Assembly (NCBI GenBank): GCA_947464365.1
Contig: CANHWS010000063.1
Location: forward strand, 1-13,715
Reading direction: 5' to 3'
Origin: Cytophagaceae bacterium
GTDB taxonomy: Bacteria; Bacteroidota; Bacteroidia; Cytophagales; Flexibacteraceae
Length of the DNA stretch: 13,715 nt
Shown here: one piece after another, positions 1-8,689 of the stretch
Numbering within the stretch: position 1 is the stretch's first letter
Layout of the letters: each line of letters begins with the position of its first letter
Made by a program: the position numbers and the translations under genes
Notes under the pieces: model-generated
The model's input: only the letters and a program-made list of their open reading frames with translations
The model's database searches: none
What the model was told of the DNA's origin: nothing

Positions 1-1276
1 TATAATCAAGGGTCTGAGAAGTCCCAAAACCACAGGCTGGAGGTATAGCCCCAGCTGCACCAACCCTGATGCGCATCCTGGTTAATCCTGAAGGGACATC
101 GCGTGGGACAATGAATTTTTGTGTAGCCACCCTCGAGTTTGGAAAAAATGTGGTCCCAAAGACAACCTCGTCGGTGTCGAATACCCCATCACGATTAAAG
201 TCTATATAGCCGGCAGCACGCATAGTGGCGGTCGTGACTCCTAGGCGGAGGTTATACTCAGCGCCAGCATGCAAGGTTGTTGTGACGGCATTTGGCCCAG
301 TATGGGGTATGAGTGTATAGCCATTAAATCCGTTGGTTGGGCAGCTACTTAGCGATGTTGTCACTCCTATCCCGTTTGTAATAGCGAGACTTGTTACTCT
401 ATTGGCCGGATCACATGCGGCTGTTGCTTGCCTAGGGCCGCAATAGCCTGCCACATTTCCAGCCCCAATCATGAACAAGCTAAAGTCCACAGATTGGGAG
501 TTGACAGTGCTTCTGCATCCATAAGTTGCGGCGTCGAACGTCTGGCTTGCTGGCAAGGTTTTGACCCTTACTCTTGTTAAACCACCAAAGGCTGTGTCCG
601 GAACCGAAATCGACATTGTTGACGTCCCAGCTACTGTCTGTGAACCGGCATCATAGTATTCATTGCTTTCGTAGCGGCCATTTTTGTTCCAGTCCACCCA
701 GCAAACTACTCGGCTAGGGACGAGGGTGGAAACCTGAAGATTGTAGGTGGTCCCACCGCGCAGCGTATCGGTCCAGTTGGTCAATTCGGGCAAGGTTAAT
801 TCCGGAATTACACCGCCAGAACCACCTGCTGCGCATCTGAACAAGCTAGTGCCAATTGTGTCATACCGAAATCCAGTCGTTGGTATGTTGATTTGGGCAA
901 TCATGGGGGACTCGCATGAAGAGCTTAAGCCTTGGAGACACTGGCCTCCCCAAGTACTTTCTAAGGTAAAAGTCGCACCACTCTGATCCGAACCTGCCGC
1001 AGACCGTACTTCAATAATACCAGTTGCGACATTTTGGGGGGCAATTGCATACAGAAGGTTGTTACTAACCCGATAGAAGGAGGCATTGAGGGATCCAAAC
1101 CTTACCTGCAGTATGTTGGCAAGGTTGGTACCCTCTATCCTGACCAATTGTCCTGGCTGACCAATTGAAGGCGTAAAACGGGTAATTGTCGGCTGGCCTA
1201 GAGCTGCCAATGAGACAAAAAAGAGTATTGAGAAAAGAAGGTTTCGGTTGGTAGTTAATTTTGGCATAGGATTCAT
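1..1276 (-). CDS. Secreted IPT/TIG and GEVED-type surface protein, partial (3' end outside window)
   Basis: The minus-strand frame is open from the ATG at 1276 to the window edge, giving 425 residues with no stop; the C-terminus is missing. Residues 1-27 form a signal peptide (charged start, then a hydrophobic run ending in LAALG before QPTI). Residues 29-108 look like an IPT/TIG Ig-like domain (PSIGQPGQLVRIEGTNL). Two copies of a GEVED-like module follow. The first carries WVDWNKNGRYESNE from residue 193; the second carries YIDFNRDGVFDTDE from residue 357, then VPRDVPSGLTRMRIRV and a final LDY. This W-D-N-x-D-G-x-x-x-x-x-E pattern is known from secreted and adhesive proteins of Bacteroidota. 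A second in-frame ATG at 1267 gives a protein three residues shorter. I infer surface or extracellular location and probably a T9SS tail beyond the left edge. The ligand is unknown. Confidence 0.85.
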   Translation of the reverse strand, partial: MNPMPKLTTNRNLLFSILFFVSLAALGQPTITRFTPSIGQPGQLVRIEGTNLANILQVRFGSLNASFYRVSNNLLYAIAPQNVATGIIEVRSAAGSDQSGATFTLESTWGGQCLQGLSSSCESPMIAQINIPTTGFRYDTIGTSLFRCAAGGSGGVIPELTLPELTNWTDTLRGGTTYNLQVSTLVPSRVVCWVDWNKNGRYESNEYYDAGSQTVAGTSTMSISVPDTAFGGLTRVRVKTLPASQTFDAATYGCRSTVNSQSVDFSLFMIGAGNVAGYCGPRQATAACDPANRVTSLAITNGIGVTTSLSSCPTNGFNGYTLIPHTGPNAVTTTLHAGAEYNLRLGVTTATMRAAGYIDFNRDGVFDTDEVVFGTTFFPNSRVATQKFIVPRDVPSGLTRMRIRVGAAGAIPPACGFGTSQTLDY

Positions 1277-1291
1277 TGTAACAATTGGTAC

Positions 1292-1318
1292 CAAATTTAA
1301 GACAGATTTTACCAACAA
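1292..1318 (-). promoter_or_regulatory. Candidate Bacteroidota-type promoter for the 1-1276 gene
   Basis: On the minus strand, TAAATTTG at 1299-1292 matches the Bacteroidota -7 element TAnnTTTG exactly. It lies 16 bases before the ATG at 1276. Two overlapping candidate -33 TTG triplets sit at 1318-1316 and 1315-1313, 13-16 bases further upstream, slightly closer than the usual spacing. The implied 5' leader is very short, about ten bases, which is a reason for caution. Confidence 0.4.
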
Positions 1319-1380
1319 GAGGTTGGAATTGACTTTTGGGTAAGTGAACTTATTTGTGCCTAAACTAATTTTAGCTGGGC

Positions 1381-1413
1381 AAAAAAAATGGGAACCATCG
1401 ATGGCTCCCATTT
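1381..1413 (-). terminator. Rho-independent terminator after the T9SS propeller gene
   Basis: On the minus strand a 13-base arm (AAATGGGAGCCAT) pairs with ATGGTTCCCATTT around a very short centre, with one imperfect (G-T) pair, and is followed at once by a run of eight Ts (plus-strand A tract 1381-1388). It lies 34 bases beyond the stop codon of the gene ending at 1448 and before the promoter of the next minus-strand gene, so the two surface-protein genes are probably transcribed separately. Confidence 0.8.
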
Positions 1414-1447
1414 CGCTTACCTTACAAGGCCAGTTAAGGCCTGTCAA

Positions 1448-4400
1448 CTATTGTTTACGAATTTTCTGAACAAGGTGTTTACCATCTTGCACGAGGTGCA
1501 GGAGGTATAGACCAGCCGGTTGGCCATCAACTGAAAGTTGATTTTGTGCTTGCGTGTTAAGCTCACTATTCCAGATTTGTTGACCAGCAAGGTTAGTCAA
1601 TGTTGCTGATACTGGTGCAGATGAGCGCATACCAGTCAGGTCGATATTGAGGACGCTGCTAGTAGGGTTCGGATAGATGCGTACCTCAGAGGCTGCAATT
1701 TTATCTTGCAGCCCAACTAGCCCAACCCTAACAGTGAAGGTACGGACCAAGGTATCTACACCACCACCTAGTGTGCCGCCATTGTCTTTCAGGACAACTG
1801 TTAAGGTATCCATACCATCTACACCAGCTAGGGTGAATGTCAAGCCAGCAGTACGGGCTGTGGTGCCAAGGATGGCGAGTGCAGGCTGTACGCTATAAAG
1901 CGATGGGCGACGAGAGGTGATCGTGAAGTTCAGCGTCTGAGGTGCTTCAATAGCGGCGCCAGGGCCTACAGCGGTACCCCAGCTGTTGAGGCTAACTGCC
2001 TGAGTGGAGTTGTTAGGATAAGACAAAGCAAGGTTCGCAGCGCTGACCGTGAAAGCTGGTGCAGCATTGACATTGACTCTTACCACAGCTTTACGCAGGA
2101 TGGAGTCAGCACCGCCAAAGGCATTACCACCGTTGTCTTTGAGCACAACATAAAGTGTATCAACACCGGGTTGGCCGCTAAGGGTGAAGCCAAGGTTGGC
2201 ATTGCGAGCAGTGCCAACTGTAACGATAGCAGCACTAGGTGCAACGGTATACATTGCAGGGGTAAGTGTCCGTACCGTTACGTTCAAGGTCTGCCAAGCC
2301 TCAGCTATCGGCCCAGCTGATAGGGCAGTGAGCCAGTTATTGATTGTGGTAGCTGGGCCACCGATGATCGCAGGATAAGTAAGGCTAGCATTGGCAGCAC
2401 TGATGGTGAAGGCTGGGCGAATGTTTACATACTGATTGATGATGACGATCAACCGACCTTTTACGCTATCTACGCCACCATTGGCAACACCACCATTGTC
2501 ACGTAGGATGACGTCAAGTGTATCACGACCAGCGTTCACACGACTAGGCACAAAGTTCAAGACACCAGCAGCACCAGTAATTGTTACGTTCGGCAGTGTG
2601 GTGTAGAGTTGCGGATTCTTGGTGCGGAAGCTGAAGGCAGTGGTTTGCCATCCCTCGAAGTTTGGTGCATTGCTCGCGGCAATTGCAGTGGCCCAGTTAT
2701 TAACAGTTACAGCAGCAACGCCAGTATTAGTAGTAATTGTTCCGTTGGCAACAGTTGTAGTATAAACTGGTGCGCTGTTAACCGAGTCAATCCGGATTAC
2801 GAAAGTGGTGCGGGCACTAGAGTCAATACCACCTCCATCTATGCCGCCATTGTCACGAGCAATTATGCTAACTGTTGCAAAACCAAAGCGATTTGTTGCA
2901 GGGCGGAACCTCAAGGTGCCTGTGCTATCAACAGTTGGTTGGACCGTAAAAAGGGTTGGATTGTCATTGCGGAGACTATACCTTACAATCTGTGAACTTT
3001 CAACACTTAAACTTCCAGGTACGATATTCGTAGCCCATCCGCGGATAACTTGAAGTGGTGCATTTTCTAGGGCACTAGTATCAGGTCCTTTGGCAAAGCT
3101 TGGTGCTGTGTTGATGATAAAGTTAGCGGCACGGATACGTCCGTTATCTGTATCGGCAAGGTAAAGTGTTTTAGCGGTGCTATCTAAGACTATACCGCTA
3201 GGATTCGAAAATAGTGTTCTTAAAGCTAAGCCGTCACGATAGCCAGGTGAATTTGTGCCAGAGACGGTTTTGACCTCAAACGTACCACTAAGTGTAACAC
3301 GACGGAGCAAGTTGCCGTCAGTAAAATATAAATATCCGTTAACAGTGTCTAATGCTAGTTTGCCAATGTCCGCAATTGCTGCTGATAATCCATTGGCAGC
3401 ATCACGTGGTGTCCGGACATTCGTGCCAGTACCAGCGACGGTAGTTACCGCCATTGTACGGAGATCAACCTTGCGGATGCGATCATTAGAGGCATCTGCA
3501 AAATAGAGTATAGTGTCACCAGAAACCGCAACGTCAGACACAGCCCCAACACGTGCTGCATTGCCAATGCCGTCAACGTAGCCAGAAGTTGGCGTTACAG
3601 ATCCTACGATTGTAGTGGTGGTTTTGGTTGCTATATTGACTCTCCTGATCGAGAATCCTTCTTCATTATTAGCCCCAACTGATCCCACGTATAGGTTACG
3701 ACCAGACTCGTCAATAGCCAATCCGGTTGGGTATTTGAAACGGCTAGTGGCTGAGTCGCCATCAACTTGGTTACCAGCAGGGCCAGAAAAGCCAGAGGCT
3801 CCGCCTAGTATTGCTGTCCTTCCGGTACGGAGATTGTAACTTGTAACACGATAAATGGCATTACGAGATGATTGGTTATAGTATAAGACACTGTCTTTGA
3901 AAACAATGTCGGTGATCGCTGGGGCTGAGATCAAAGTTCTTGACGATCCTGTGTCAGCATTAACAACCCGAAGTAAACTATTGCCACGATCAGCAACATA
4001 AAGGGCACGGCCCTGCCCAAAGGCTACGTCATTTGGCGCCTCGAAGGTTGAAATTTTTGCATCACCATTAATAACTGTGTTCTGGCGTCCACTAAAATTT
4101 TTGAAGGTGCCTGGAGAAGATTTTAGGGCATACCGGATTCTGTTGGCAGTCTCCTCAATAACAAAGATGGCAGTGTCATTGCTGACCACACCACGCGGGC
4201 GACCCAGACCATTTGCCAACGTTGAGATTCCGCCAGTTTTGAGGTTGATCAAAATCAAACGGTTGTTATTGATGTCTGTGACATAAATGCTGGTATCGGT
4301 TGCCTTTGATATGCCATAAGGTTGGTTCAAGCCATTGACGAACTCGCGATAAGCGGAGTTGTTTTTGCTGCTTATCACGATCCGGCCGTTGGCGCGGTCA

Positions 4401-5092
4401 ACAACCAATATACTATCTCCCATCACTAGGGTTCCGCCTGGGGTAGATCCAAGACCATTAGGTACGGTTGGTGAAGTGGGTACAAGATTCAACCCAGAGA
4501 TAAGTGCACCTGTGGCCTTGTTGATAATAAGCTTTGTAAGGCCACTATTGGCTCCGTAGGCACCAGAATAGAATAGGGTATCGGCAGTTGCGCCTCCTAG
4601 GACACTCATCCCTGTTATAGCCTGACCAGAAAAACTCCCTAATGACAATACCCTCGCAACGCCAGTTTTGAGGTTTAGGGAAGTAATGCCCCCTCCACAG
4701 AAGTTACACGCCGTTTGTCCGAAGCTAGTAACGTATAGGATCGAGTCTCCTACATGTGCAACTGAAGTCGGGAAGTTGAGGAAAACACTTAGGGCTTGGC
4801 CACTTGTAATGCCATTATTGTTGTAGCCATTACCTAATAGTGTGGTCACTCGAGATGATGGTATGTGAACCCTCCGAATAGTGTTTTTGCCTTGGTCAGC
4901 AAAGTAGATGTATTGGCTATCGCCGCTGAGGGCAGATAGGTGTGGAAGGTTGAGCTGCGAAAGGACGCCTGTTGAGTCCAATCGACCGCCAGAGCCTGAT
5001 AGCGTTCGGAAGTTGGGGATCTGTGCCACCGCTGTGGCTGCTACTCCGATGGACACCAGTCCTAAGAGAGCGATTTTCCTGAAGAGATTCAT
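1448..5092 (-). CDS. T9SS-exported NHL beta-propeller protein with four Ig/cadherin-like repeats
   Basis: This 1214-residue protein starts at an ATG. Residues 1-24 are a signal peptide (MNLFRKIALLGL... ending AVAQ). Residues 45-657 contain many NHL/SMP-30-like blades with the pattern P-x-G-[IV]...LY[VF][AT]D..NNRI, for example PYGISKATDTSIYVTDINNN and DILYFADASNDRIRKVDL-type segments; the number suggests two propellers. Residues 658-1125 hold four tandem Ig/cadherin-like repeats, each ending in a DNGG...GG(V/I/A)D motif with D at residues 747, 865, 986 and 1103. Residues 1134-1214 are a type A T9SS sorting domain starting EVRIYPNPTSS and ending GLYLLHLVQDGKHLVQKIRKQ. By family knowledge it crosses the outer membrane through T9SS and is anchored or released after tail cleavage. 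Binding partner and any enzymatic role are unknown; I see no catalytic motif. Confidence 0.93.
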   Translation of the reverse strand: MNLFRKIALLGLVSIGVAATAVAQIPNFRTLSGSGGRLDSTGVLSQLNLPHLSALSGDSQYIYFADQGKNTIRRVHIPSSRVTTLLGNGYNNNGITSGQALSVFLNFPTSVAHVGDSILYVTSFGQTACNFCGGGITSLNLKTGVARVLSLGSFSGQAITGMSVLGGATADTLFYSGAYGANSGLTKLIINKATGALISGLNLVPTSPTVPNGLGSTPGGTLVMGDSILVVDRANGRIVISSKNNSAYREFVNGLNQPYGISKATDTSIYVTDINNNRLILINLKTGGISTLANGLGRPRGVVSNDTAIFVIEETANRIRYALKSSPGTFKNFSGRQNTVINGDAKISTFEAPNDVAFGQGRALYVADRGNSLLRVVNADTGSSRTLISAPAITDIVFKDSVLYYNQSSRNAIYRVTSYNLRTGRTAILGGASGFSGPAGNQVDGDSATSRFKYPTGLAIDESGRNLYVGSVGANNEEGFSIRRVNIATKTTTTIVGSVTPTSGYVDGIGNAARVGAVSDVAVSGDTILYFADASNDRIRKVDLRTMAVTTVAGTGTNVRTPRDAANGLSAAIADIGKLALDTVNGYLYFTDGNLLRRVTLSGTFEVKTVSGTNSPGYRDGLALRTLFSNPSGIVLDSTAKTLYLADTDNGRIRAANFIINTAPSFAKGPDTSALENAPLQVIRGWATNIVPGSLSVESSQIVRYSLRNDNPTLFTVQPTVDSTGTLRFRPATNRFGFATVSIIARDNGGIDGGGIDSSARTTFVIRIDSVNSAPVYTTTVANGTITTNTGVAAVTVNNWATAIAASNAPNFEGWQTTAFSFRTKNPQLYTTLPNVTITGAAGVLNFVPSRVNAGRDTLDVILRDNGGVANGGVDSVKGRLIVIINQYVNIRPAFTISAANASLTYPAIIGGPATTINNWLTALSAGPIAEAWQTLNVTVRTLTPAMYTVAPSAAIVTVGTARNANLGFTLSGQPGVDTLYVVLKDNGGNAFGGADSILRKAVVRVNVNAAPAFTVSAANLALSYPNNSTQAVSLNSWGTAVGPGAAIEAPQTLNFTITSRRPSLYSVQPALAILGTTARTAGLTFTLAGVDGMDTLTVVLKDNGGTLGGGVDTLVRTFTVRVGLVGLQDKIAASEVRIYPNPTSSVLNIDLTGMRSSAPVSATLTNLAGQQIWNSELNTQAQNQLSVDGQPAGLYLLHLVQDGKHLVQKIRKQ
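1690..3120 (-). repeat. Four tandem Ig/cadherin-like coding repeats of about 117-121 codons
   Basis: The codons for the DNGG motif recur on the minus strand with their first base at 2854, 2500, 2137 and 1786, so the unit length is 354, 363 and 351 bases. Each unit opens with a (N/R)xAPxF or RPAFT segment and an NNW or NSW segment, then ends with (R/K)DNGG, a glycine stretch and VD(S/T). The units are diverged at DNA level and remain in frame, so they are old protein-domain duplications rather than a recent DNA repeat. Outer limits are approximate. Confidence 0.8.
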
Positions 5093-5335
5093 TTAGTGTG
5101 TGTGCGTAAAGCGTTTCTGTAAATGGAATTGGTGTTTTTGCGTTTAGTACATAGACATTGCAAAGTACTACAAAAGTTGTACGGCCTACACTAAAACCAG
5201 ATTAAAATCACAAAGGTTATACGAAGCGTAGTTTTTTTTGAACCGTTGGTGGGCAAATTAGCCAAGTTGGTACCACCAAAGTAATCGCTTAGGCGGCCTC
5301 ATCCCTCAACATGCGTCAATTGGATAGGTCCGACT
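5093..5335. other. Intergenic gap between T9SS gene and ABC transporter gene
   Basis: These 243 bases hold no credible gene. They contain a T8 tract (plus strand 5232-5239) and an inverted repeat, TTGGTGG at 5246-5252 with CCACCAA at 5273-5279. On neither strand is the repeat followed by a T tract, so it is not a standard terminator. I found no exact TAnnTTTG element for the gene starting at 5092; the nearest minus-strand match (TACTTTG) is one base short. Confidence 0.5.
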
Positions 5336-8300
5336 TTAATTGACTTTCTTGGCAAGCAACTGGTGTTTGCGACGTCTGGCAAGCGCTGCCTTGAGGTTGC
5401 GAGATAGGCTACCTAGGTTGCGCCCAACCCTGAGGTAAAGGCACGCCATCAACAGGATTGTCATACCCCATAGTACTGCCAAATTGAGGGTGTAGGTAGG
5501 GAAATATCGACCTAAAAAGTGTTTGCGCGGTGCGAAAAAGTGAGCCCGAAAATCAAGCGGATGCCTGAAATAGTCAGGGTCATAATGGATGGGCTCGAAC
5601 TTGCGGTATAGTTTGGCGTCGACCTGAACTACCTTATCAGGGTTAGTTGCATCCAGCACAAAGTCATTGAGCCTGTCGTTGACGAAATGGTCATAAACTT
5701 GGGCCTTGGCGGCACCAGTAGGGTAGTTGCGCATCAGCCATAGATTGCGCTCTTCCATGTACTTATTGCTGGCCTTTAAGTATTGGTGTTTAATTTCTGT
5801 GAGGTGTTGCTTGGTATGTTCTAGGCTCTGGGTCGAAATAGTTGTTGGCAGCAATGAGTCCTTAGCCAATTGGCGCAAAGCGATACTTGCCTTTGGCTCT
5901 GCCTCGATGAACTCGCGGATAATCAGCAAGTTTTCATTGACCTCTGTAGCAGGGATATAACCCATGATTTCGAGCGAAGACTGGACGTCATTTAGCTTAG
6001 AAATCAGTGTGTTATCTATCAGGATGATCGCCTTGTAGTGAGCTGTCCTGCTTTTGCGCTCCCAGTCAAATAGAGGTTTTTGATAAGCATTGTTGATATA
6101 TTGGTTGACCATAAGGCCCTCAAAAGCCCACCGGGAAGCCATAAGCTCACCTAGCCAAGGCACCCGTTGGATGTCGCTGACATGTGGGTTCATGTTGTCA
6201 AACCGAACAACAACACCACCTAACACCAGCTGCGGAATCAGCATAAGCGGGATCATGATATAGATCGTGATGGCTGAGTTAAAACTATCGGATATGTTGA
6301 GACCTAATAAGTTGGCAAAACAGGACACAGAGAACAACATCAACCAATAGGTCCAGTTTAGCCCATCCAACCCGCATAGCTGATTGCCGATCAGGACAAA
6401 AAGGGCTGCCTGTAGCGCCGAAAGGGCAAATAACCAAGTGATCTTGGCCGCTAAATAGCTACTCCAGCTCAGGTGCAAAAACGCCTCCCGTTTCCTGATT
6501 TTGCGGTCCTTGATGATGTCCTCGGCACTCACTAGGAGGCCCATAAACAAGGCTACTATCACCCCGACGAAGATATAGACAGGGATGTTCATGTTTTCCC
6601 TGAAGATATAGTCCTCGGTCTGGGTCAGGTCATTAACACGGTCGAACCGCAGGATGCCACCAAGCAACAAGGCGAGGATAGGGGCCTGTAGCAGGTTAAG
6701 CAAGATGTACTGTTTGTTCCGTAGCTTGGCCAAGACATTACGCCTAACAAAGACCAACCATTGCTGCCCCCAATTCGGGATCTTTGATGTTGATTGAGGC
6801 AGCGACTGGACCAAGTTGATATCCTGAGCCTGAGCGCGAACAGTCGGCTTAGAGGTGTGTGTCTGCCACTTAGCGGCCCAATCTTGGGGCGATAGGCGAC
6901 GAAGATTTTGTTCCCAGCCATATTCGTCCACCTCTTTTCGCTCAATGATCTGGAAGATTTCCTCCGCATTAACATTGCCGCAGATGTGGCACTCGGCATC
7001 GCTTTTGTTGAGTAAGTCTTCGTGGGTTCGGAAATAAACTAAAGCCTCGAGCGGGTTGCCGTAGAAAAGTTGGTACCCTCCCGTGTCCAGCACCAATAGC
7101 TTGTTGAACATCTTGAAGATGGTACTGCTCGGCTGGTGAATGACAACAAACACGAGGTTGCCGCCTAGGGCAAGCTCGCGTAGCAGATCCACTATGTTTT
7201 CGCTATCATGCGAGCTGAGACCGCTCGTTGGTTCGTCAACAAAGAGCAGCTGCGGCTTGCGTAGCAGCTCCAGCCCTATATTGACCCGTTTACGTTGCCC
7301 ACCGCTAATTGTTTTGTCGAGGGCAGAGCCAACACGCAAGTCTCGGCTGTCCCAAAGGCCAAGTCGTTGGAGTGTGACAGTTACTAATTCATCTAGGTCT
7401 GCCGCTTTTTGGTCCTTGAAACAAAGGCTGGCAGCCATCCTGAGGTTTTCCCAAACGGTAAGCTCTTCGATCAGTAGGTCGTCTTGTGGCACGTACCCAA
7501 CCAGGCCTTGTATCGACTGTTGGGCAAAATGCAGGTCTGTTTGTCCATTAAGCCAGACATGCCCTTGGCTTGGTTCAGTGTTGCCATTCAAGACACTTAG
7601 CAGGGTGCTTTTACCGCTACCACTAGCCCCCATGATCGCGACCAGTTGTCCTCCTTCGGCTTCAAGGTTGATGTCTCTAAGGCCCCAATGTTTGTTCCCG
7701 AACTGATACCAAAGGCCCTCGGCATGAAGTCTAATCTTCTGGTCCTGAGGGATGGGCCTAAAGTGGGCCACAATATCACTCTGGAAAATAGGGGGCATAC
7801 CCAGTTTCCTGATTGTGCTACCTGGAGCTAAGGCATAGATTCGGTTGACTTCAAGGTGCTCGCCGAACAAGGTAAGGTCTCCCGAAATATCTAGAGGCCT
7901 CAAAAATAGCAGCTCCGTTTCAGGGATGGACACAAACAACAACCAACTATCGAGATCGTGATGATGGTAGAAGCCTTGCTCAGGGTTGGTATGCCCACCA
8001 TGTAGGCAGAGCAGGTTTGGGTGGCTGAAGGGCCAATTTTGTTTGTAGGCGAGCTCTTTAGTGACTTCATCCTTTTCCAAGGAAGGCATTTGAGGTACAA
8101 CAAACTGCAGCAATAAGCTCAGCGTGGAAGCTGGCAACAATAAGCCATTGCTGACCCGTAACAGAAAATCCTCTTCAGCGGCAGATAGGTTATGGTCTGC
8201 AATTGCAACTTCTAGCAGCCGAATCAGGGCAATGACTTTTTGCGGATAGGTTAGCGATGCATTTAACCTTTCGCACTGGTCTTTGATGGCAGCATCATCA

Positions 8301-8476
8301 GACGAGGCTGTTGCTAGGTATTGCTCGAACAAGGCCATGTACCGAGGTACTTCCCGAGGGGGAAGCAGGTCGGCAAAAAAAGCACGGACAAAGGTCAGCT
8401 CAATGGCCGAGACGCCATCCAGCTTGGTGCTCATCGCGAGTAGTCGCACGATGGCTAGGACGATTTGTTCGTTCAT
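5336..8476 (-). CDS. ABCG-like ABC transporter half-unit (ATPase fused to permease) with N-terminal TerB-like region
   Basis: From the ATG at 8476 the protein has 1046 residues; an in-frame TTG at 8512 would add 12, but ATG is preferred. Residues 1-125 are helical and resemble TerB-like domains (LDGVSAIE, then ADHNLSAAEE). Residues 150-245 form an unassigned, probably beta-rich region. The ATPase domain spans about 250-480: Walker A GASGSGKST 283-291, Q-loop Q331, signature SGGQ 391-394, Walker B LLFVDEP 410-416, and H447. A CHIC motif (C496, C499) follows. Six membrane helices lie near 588-608, 632-650, 678-698, 706-728, 735-755 and 995-1014. About 240 polar residues lie between helices 5 and 6. 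The order ATPase then permease is that of the ABCG/White family, which usually exports lipids or drugs as dimers. The substrate cannot be told. It appears to be a lone gene, and all ATPase motifs are intact. Confidence 0.9.
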   Translation of the reverse strand: MNEQIVLAIVRLLAMSTKLDGVSAIELTFVRAFFADLLPPREVPRYMALFEQYLATASSDDAAIKDQCERLNASLTYPQKVIALIRLLEVAIADHNLSAAEEDFLLRVSNGLLLPASTLSLLLQFVVPQMPSLEKDEVTKELAYKQNWPFSHPNLLCLHGGHTNPEQGFYHHHDLDSWLLFVSIPETELLFLRPLDISGDLTLFGEHLEVNRIYALAPGSTIRKLGMPPIFQSDIVAHFRPIPQDQKIRLHAEGLWYQFGNKHWGLRDINLEAEGGQLVAIMGASGSGKSTLLSVLNGNTEPSQGHVWLNGQTDLHFAQQSIQGLVGYVPQDDLLIEELTVWENLRMAASLCFKDQKAADLDELVTVTLQRLGLWDSRDLRVGSALDKTISGGQRKRVNIGLELLRKPQLLFVDEPTSGLSSHDSENIVDLLRELALGGNLVFVVIHQPSSTIFKMFNKLLVLDTGGYQLFYGNPLEALVYFRTHEDLLNKSDAECHICGNVNAEEIFQIIERKEVDEYGWEQNLRRLSPQDWAAKWQTHTSKPTVRAQAQDINLVQSLPQSTSKIPNWGQQWLVFVRRNVLAKLRNKQYILLNLLQAPILALLLGGILRFDRVNDLTQTEDYIFRENMNIPVYIFVGVIVALFMGLLVSAEDIIKDRKIRKREAFLHLSWSSYLAAKITWLFALSALQAALFVLIGNQLCGLDGLNWTYWLMLFSVSCFANLLGLNISDSFNSAITIYIMIPLMLIPQLVLGGVVVRFDNMNPHVSDIQRVPWLGELMASRWAFEGLMVNQYINNAYQKPLFDWERKSRTAHYKAIILIDNTLISKLNDVQSSLEIMGYIPATEVNENLLIIREFIEAEPKASIALRQLAKDSLLPTTISTQSLEHTKQHLTEIKHQYLKASNKYMEERNLWLMRNYPTGAAKAQVYDHFVNDRLNDFVLDATNPDKVVQVDAKLYRKFEPIHYDPDYFRHPLDFRAHFFAPRKHFLGRYFPTYTLNLAVLWGMTILLMACLYLRVGRNLGSLSRNLKAALARRRKHQLLAKKVN

Positions 8477-8614
8477 CAGCGGTTGGTGGTGCCTAAAGGG
8501 GCCAATGATCAACCTGCGTGACCATCGTACCCAAGGTGAAGTCGAATGAGGTTTGGCCTTGCTTTAGTGACCAATCTCAACCCCTATATTAGTAACTAGA
8601 AACCACAAAATGAC

Positions 8615-8651
8615 AAAAGCAGCCATCTGATTGGTCAGATTGGCTGCTTTT
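8615..8651 (-). terminator. Strong hairpin terminator, probably bidirectional, after the lipoprotein gene
   Basis: AAAAGCAGCCATCTGA (8615-8630) pairs with TCAGATTGGCTGCTTTT (8635-8651) around a four-base loop TTGG, with a single bulged base. On the minus strand the stem ends in TTTT, then GTCATTTTG. It starts 39 bases beyond the stop codon at 8690, so it fits as the terminator of the lipoprotein gene and separates it from the ABC transporter gene. Confidence 0.8.
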
Positions 8652-8689
8652 GGAAAGTTGATTGGCTAGTAGCCTAATCTTTTGACCGT

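Noticed and set aside
2609..2995. Plus-strand open frame of 128 codons within the T9SS gene
   Set aside because: It lies opposite the Ig-repeat coding region; its Ser/Asn/Cys-rich composition follows from the opposite-strand codons.
1690..3120. Possible CRISPR-like or satellite repeat array
   Set aside because: The 351-363 base periodicity is in frame and reflects duplicated protein domains; there are no short identical repeats with unique spacers.
5245..5280. Inverted repeat TTGGTGG/CCACCAA as terminator of the ABC transporter gene
   Set aside because: On the minus strand it is followed by an A tract, not a T tract, so it does not fit a standard terminator in either direction.
7140..7706. 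Plus-strand open frame of 188 codons opposite the ABC transporter ATPase domain
   Set aside because: It is the reverse-strand shadow of a conserved coding region, is rich in Ser, Arg and Pro, and has no recognisable domain.
5336..8476. Tellurite resistance or defence role suggested by the TerB-like region
   Set aside because: TerB-like helical regions occur in many contexts, no other ter gene is nearby, and the similarity was judged only by eye.
8477..8512. TTG start extending the ABC transporter by 12 residues
   Set aside because: The ATG at 8476 begins a sensible helical domain; the extension is His/Pro-rich and adds nothing recognisable.
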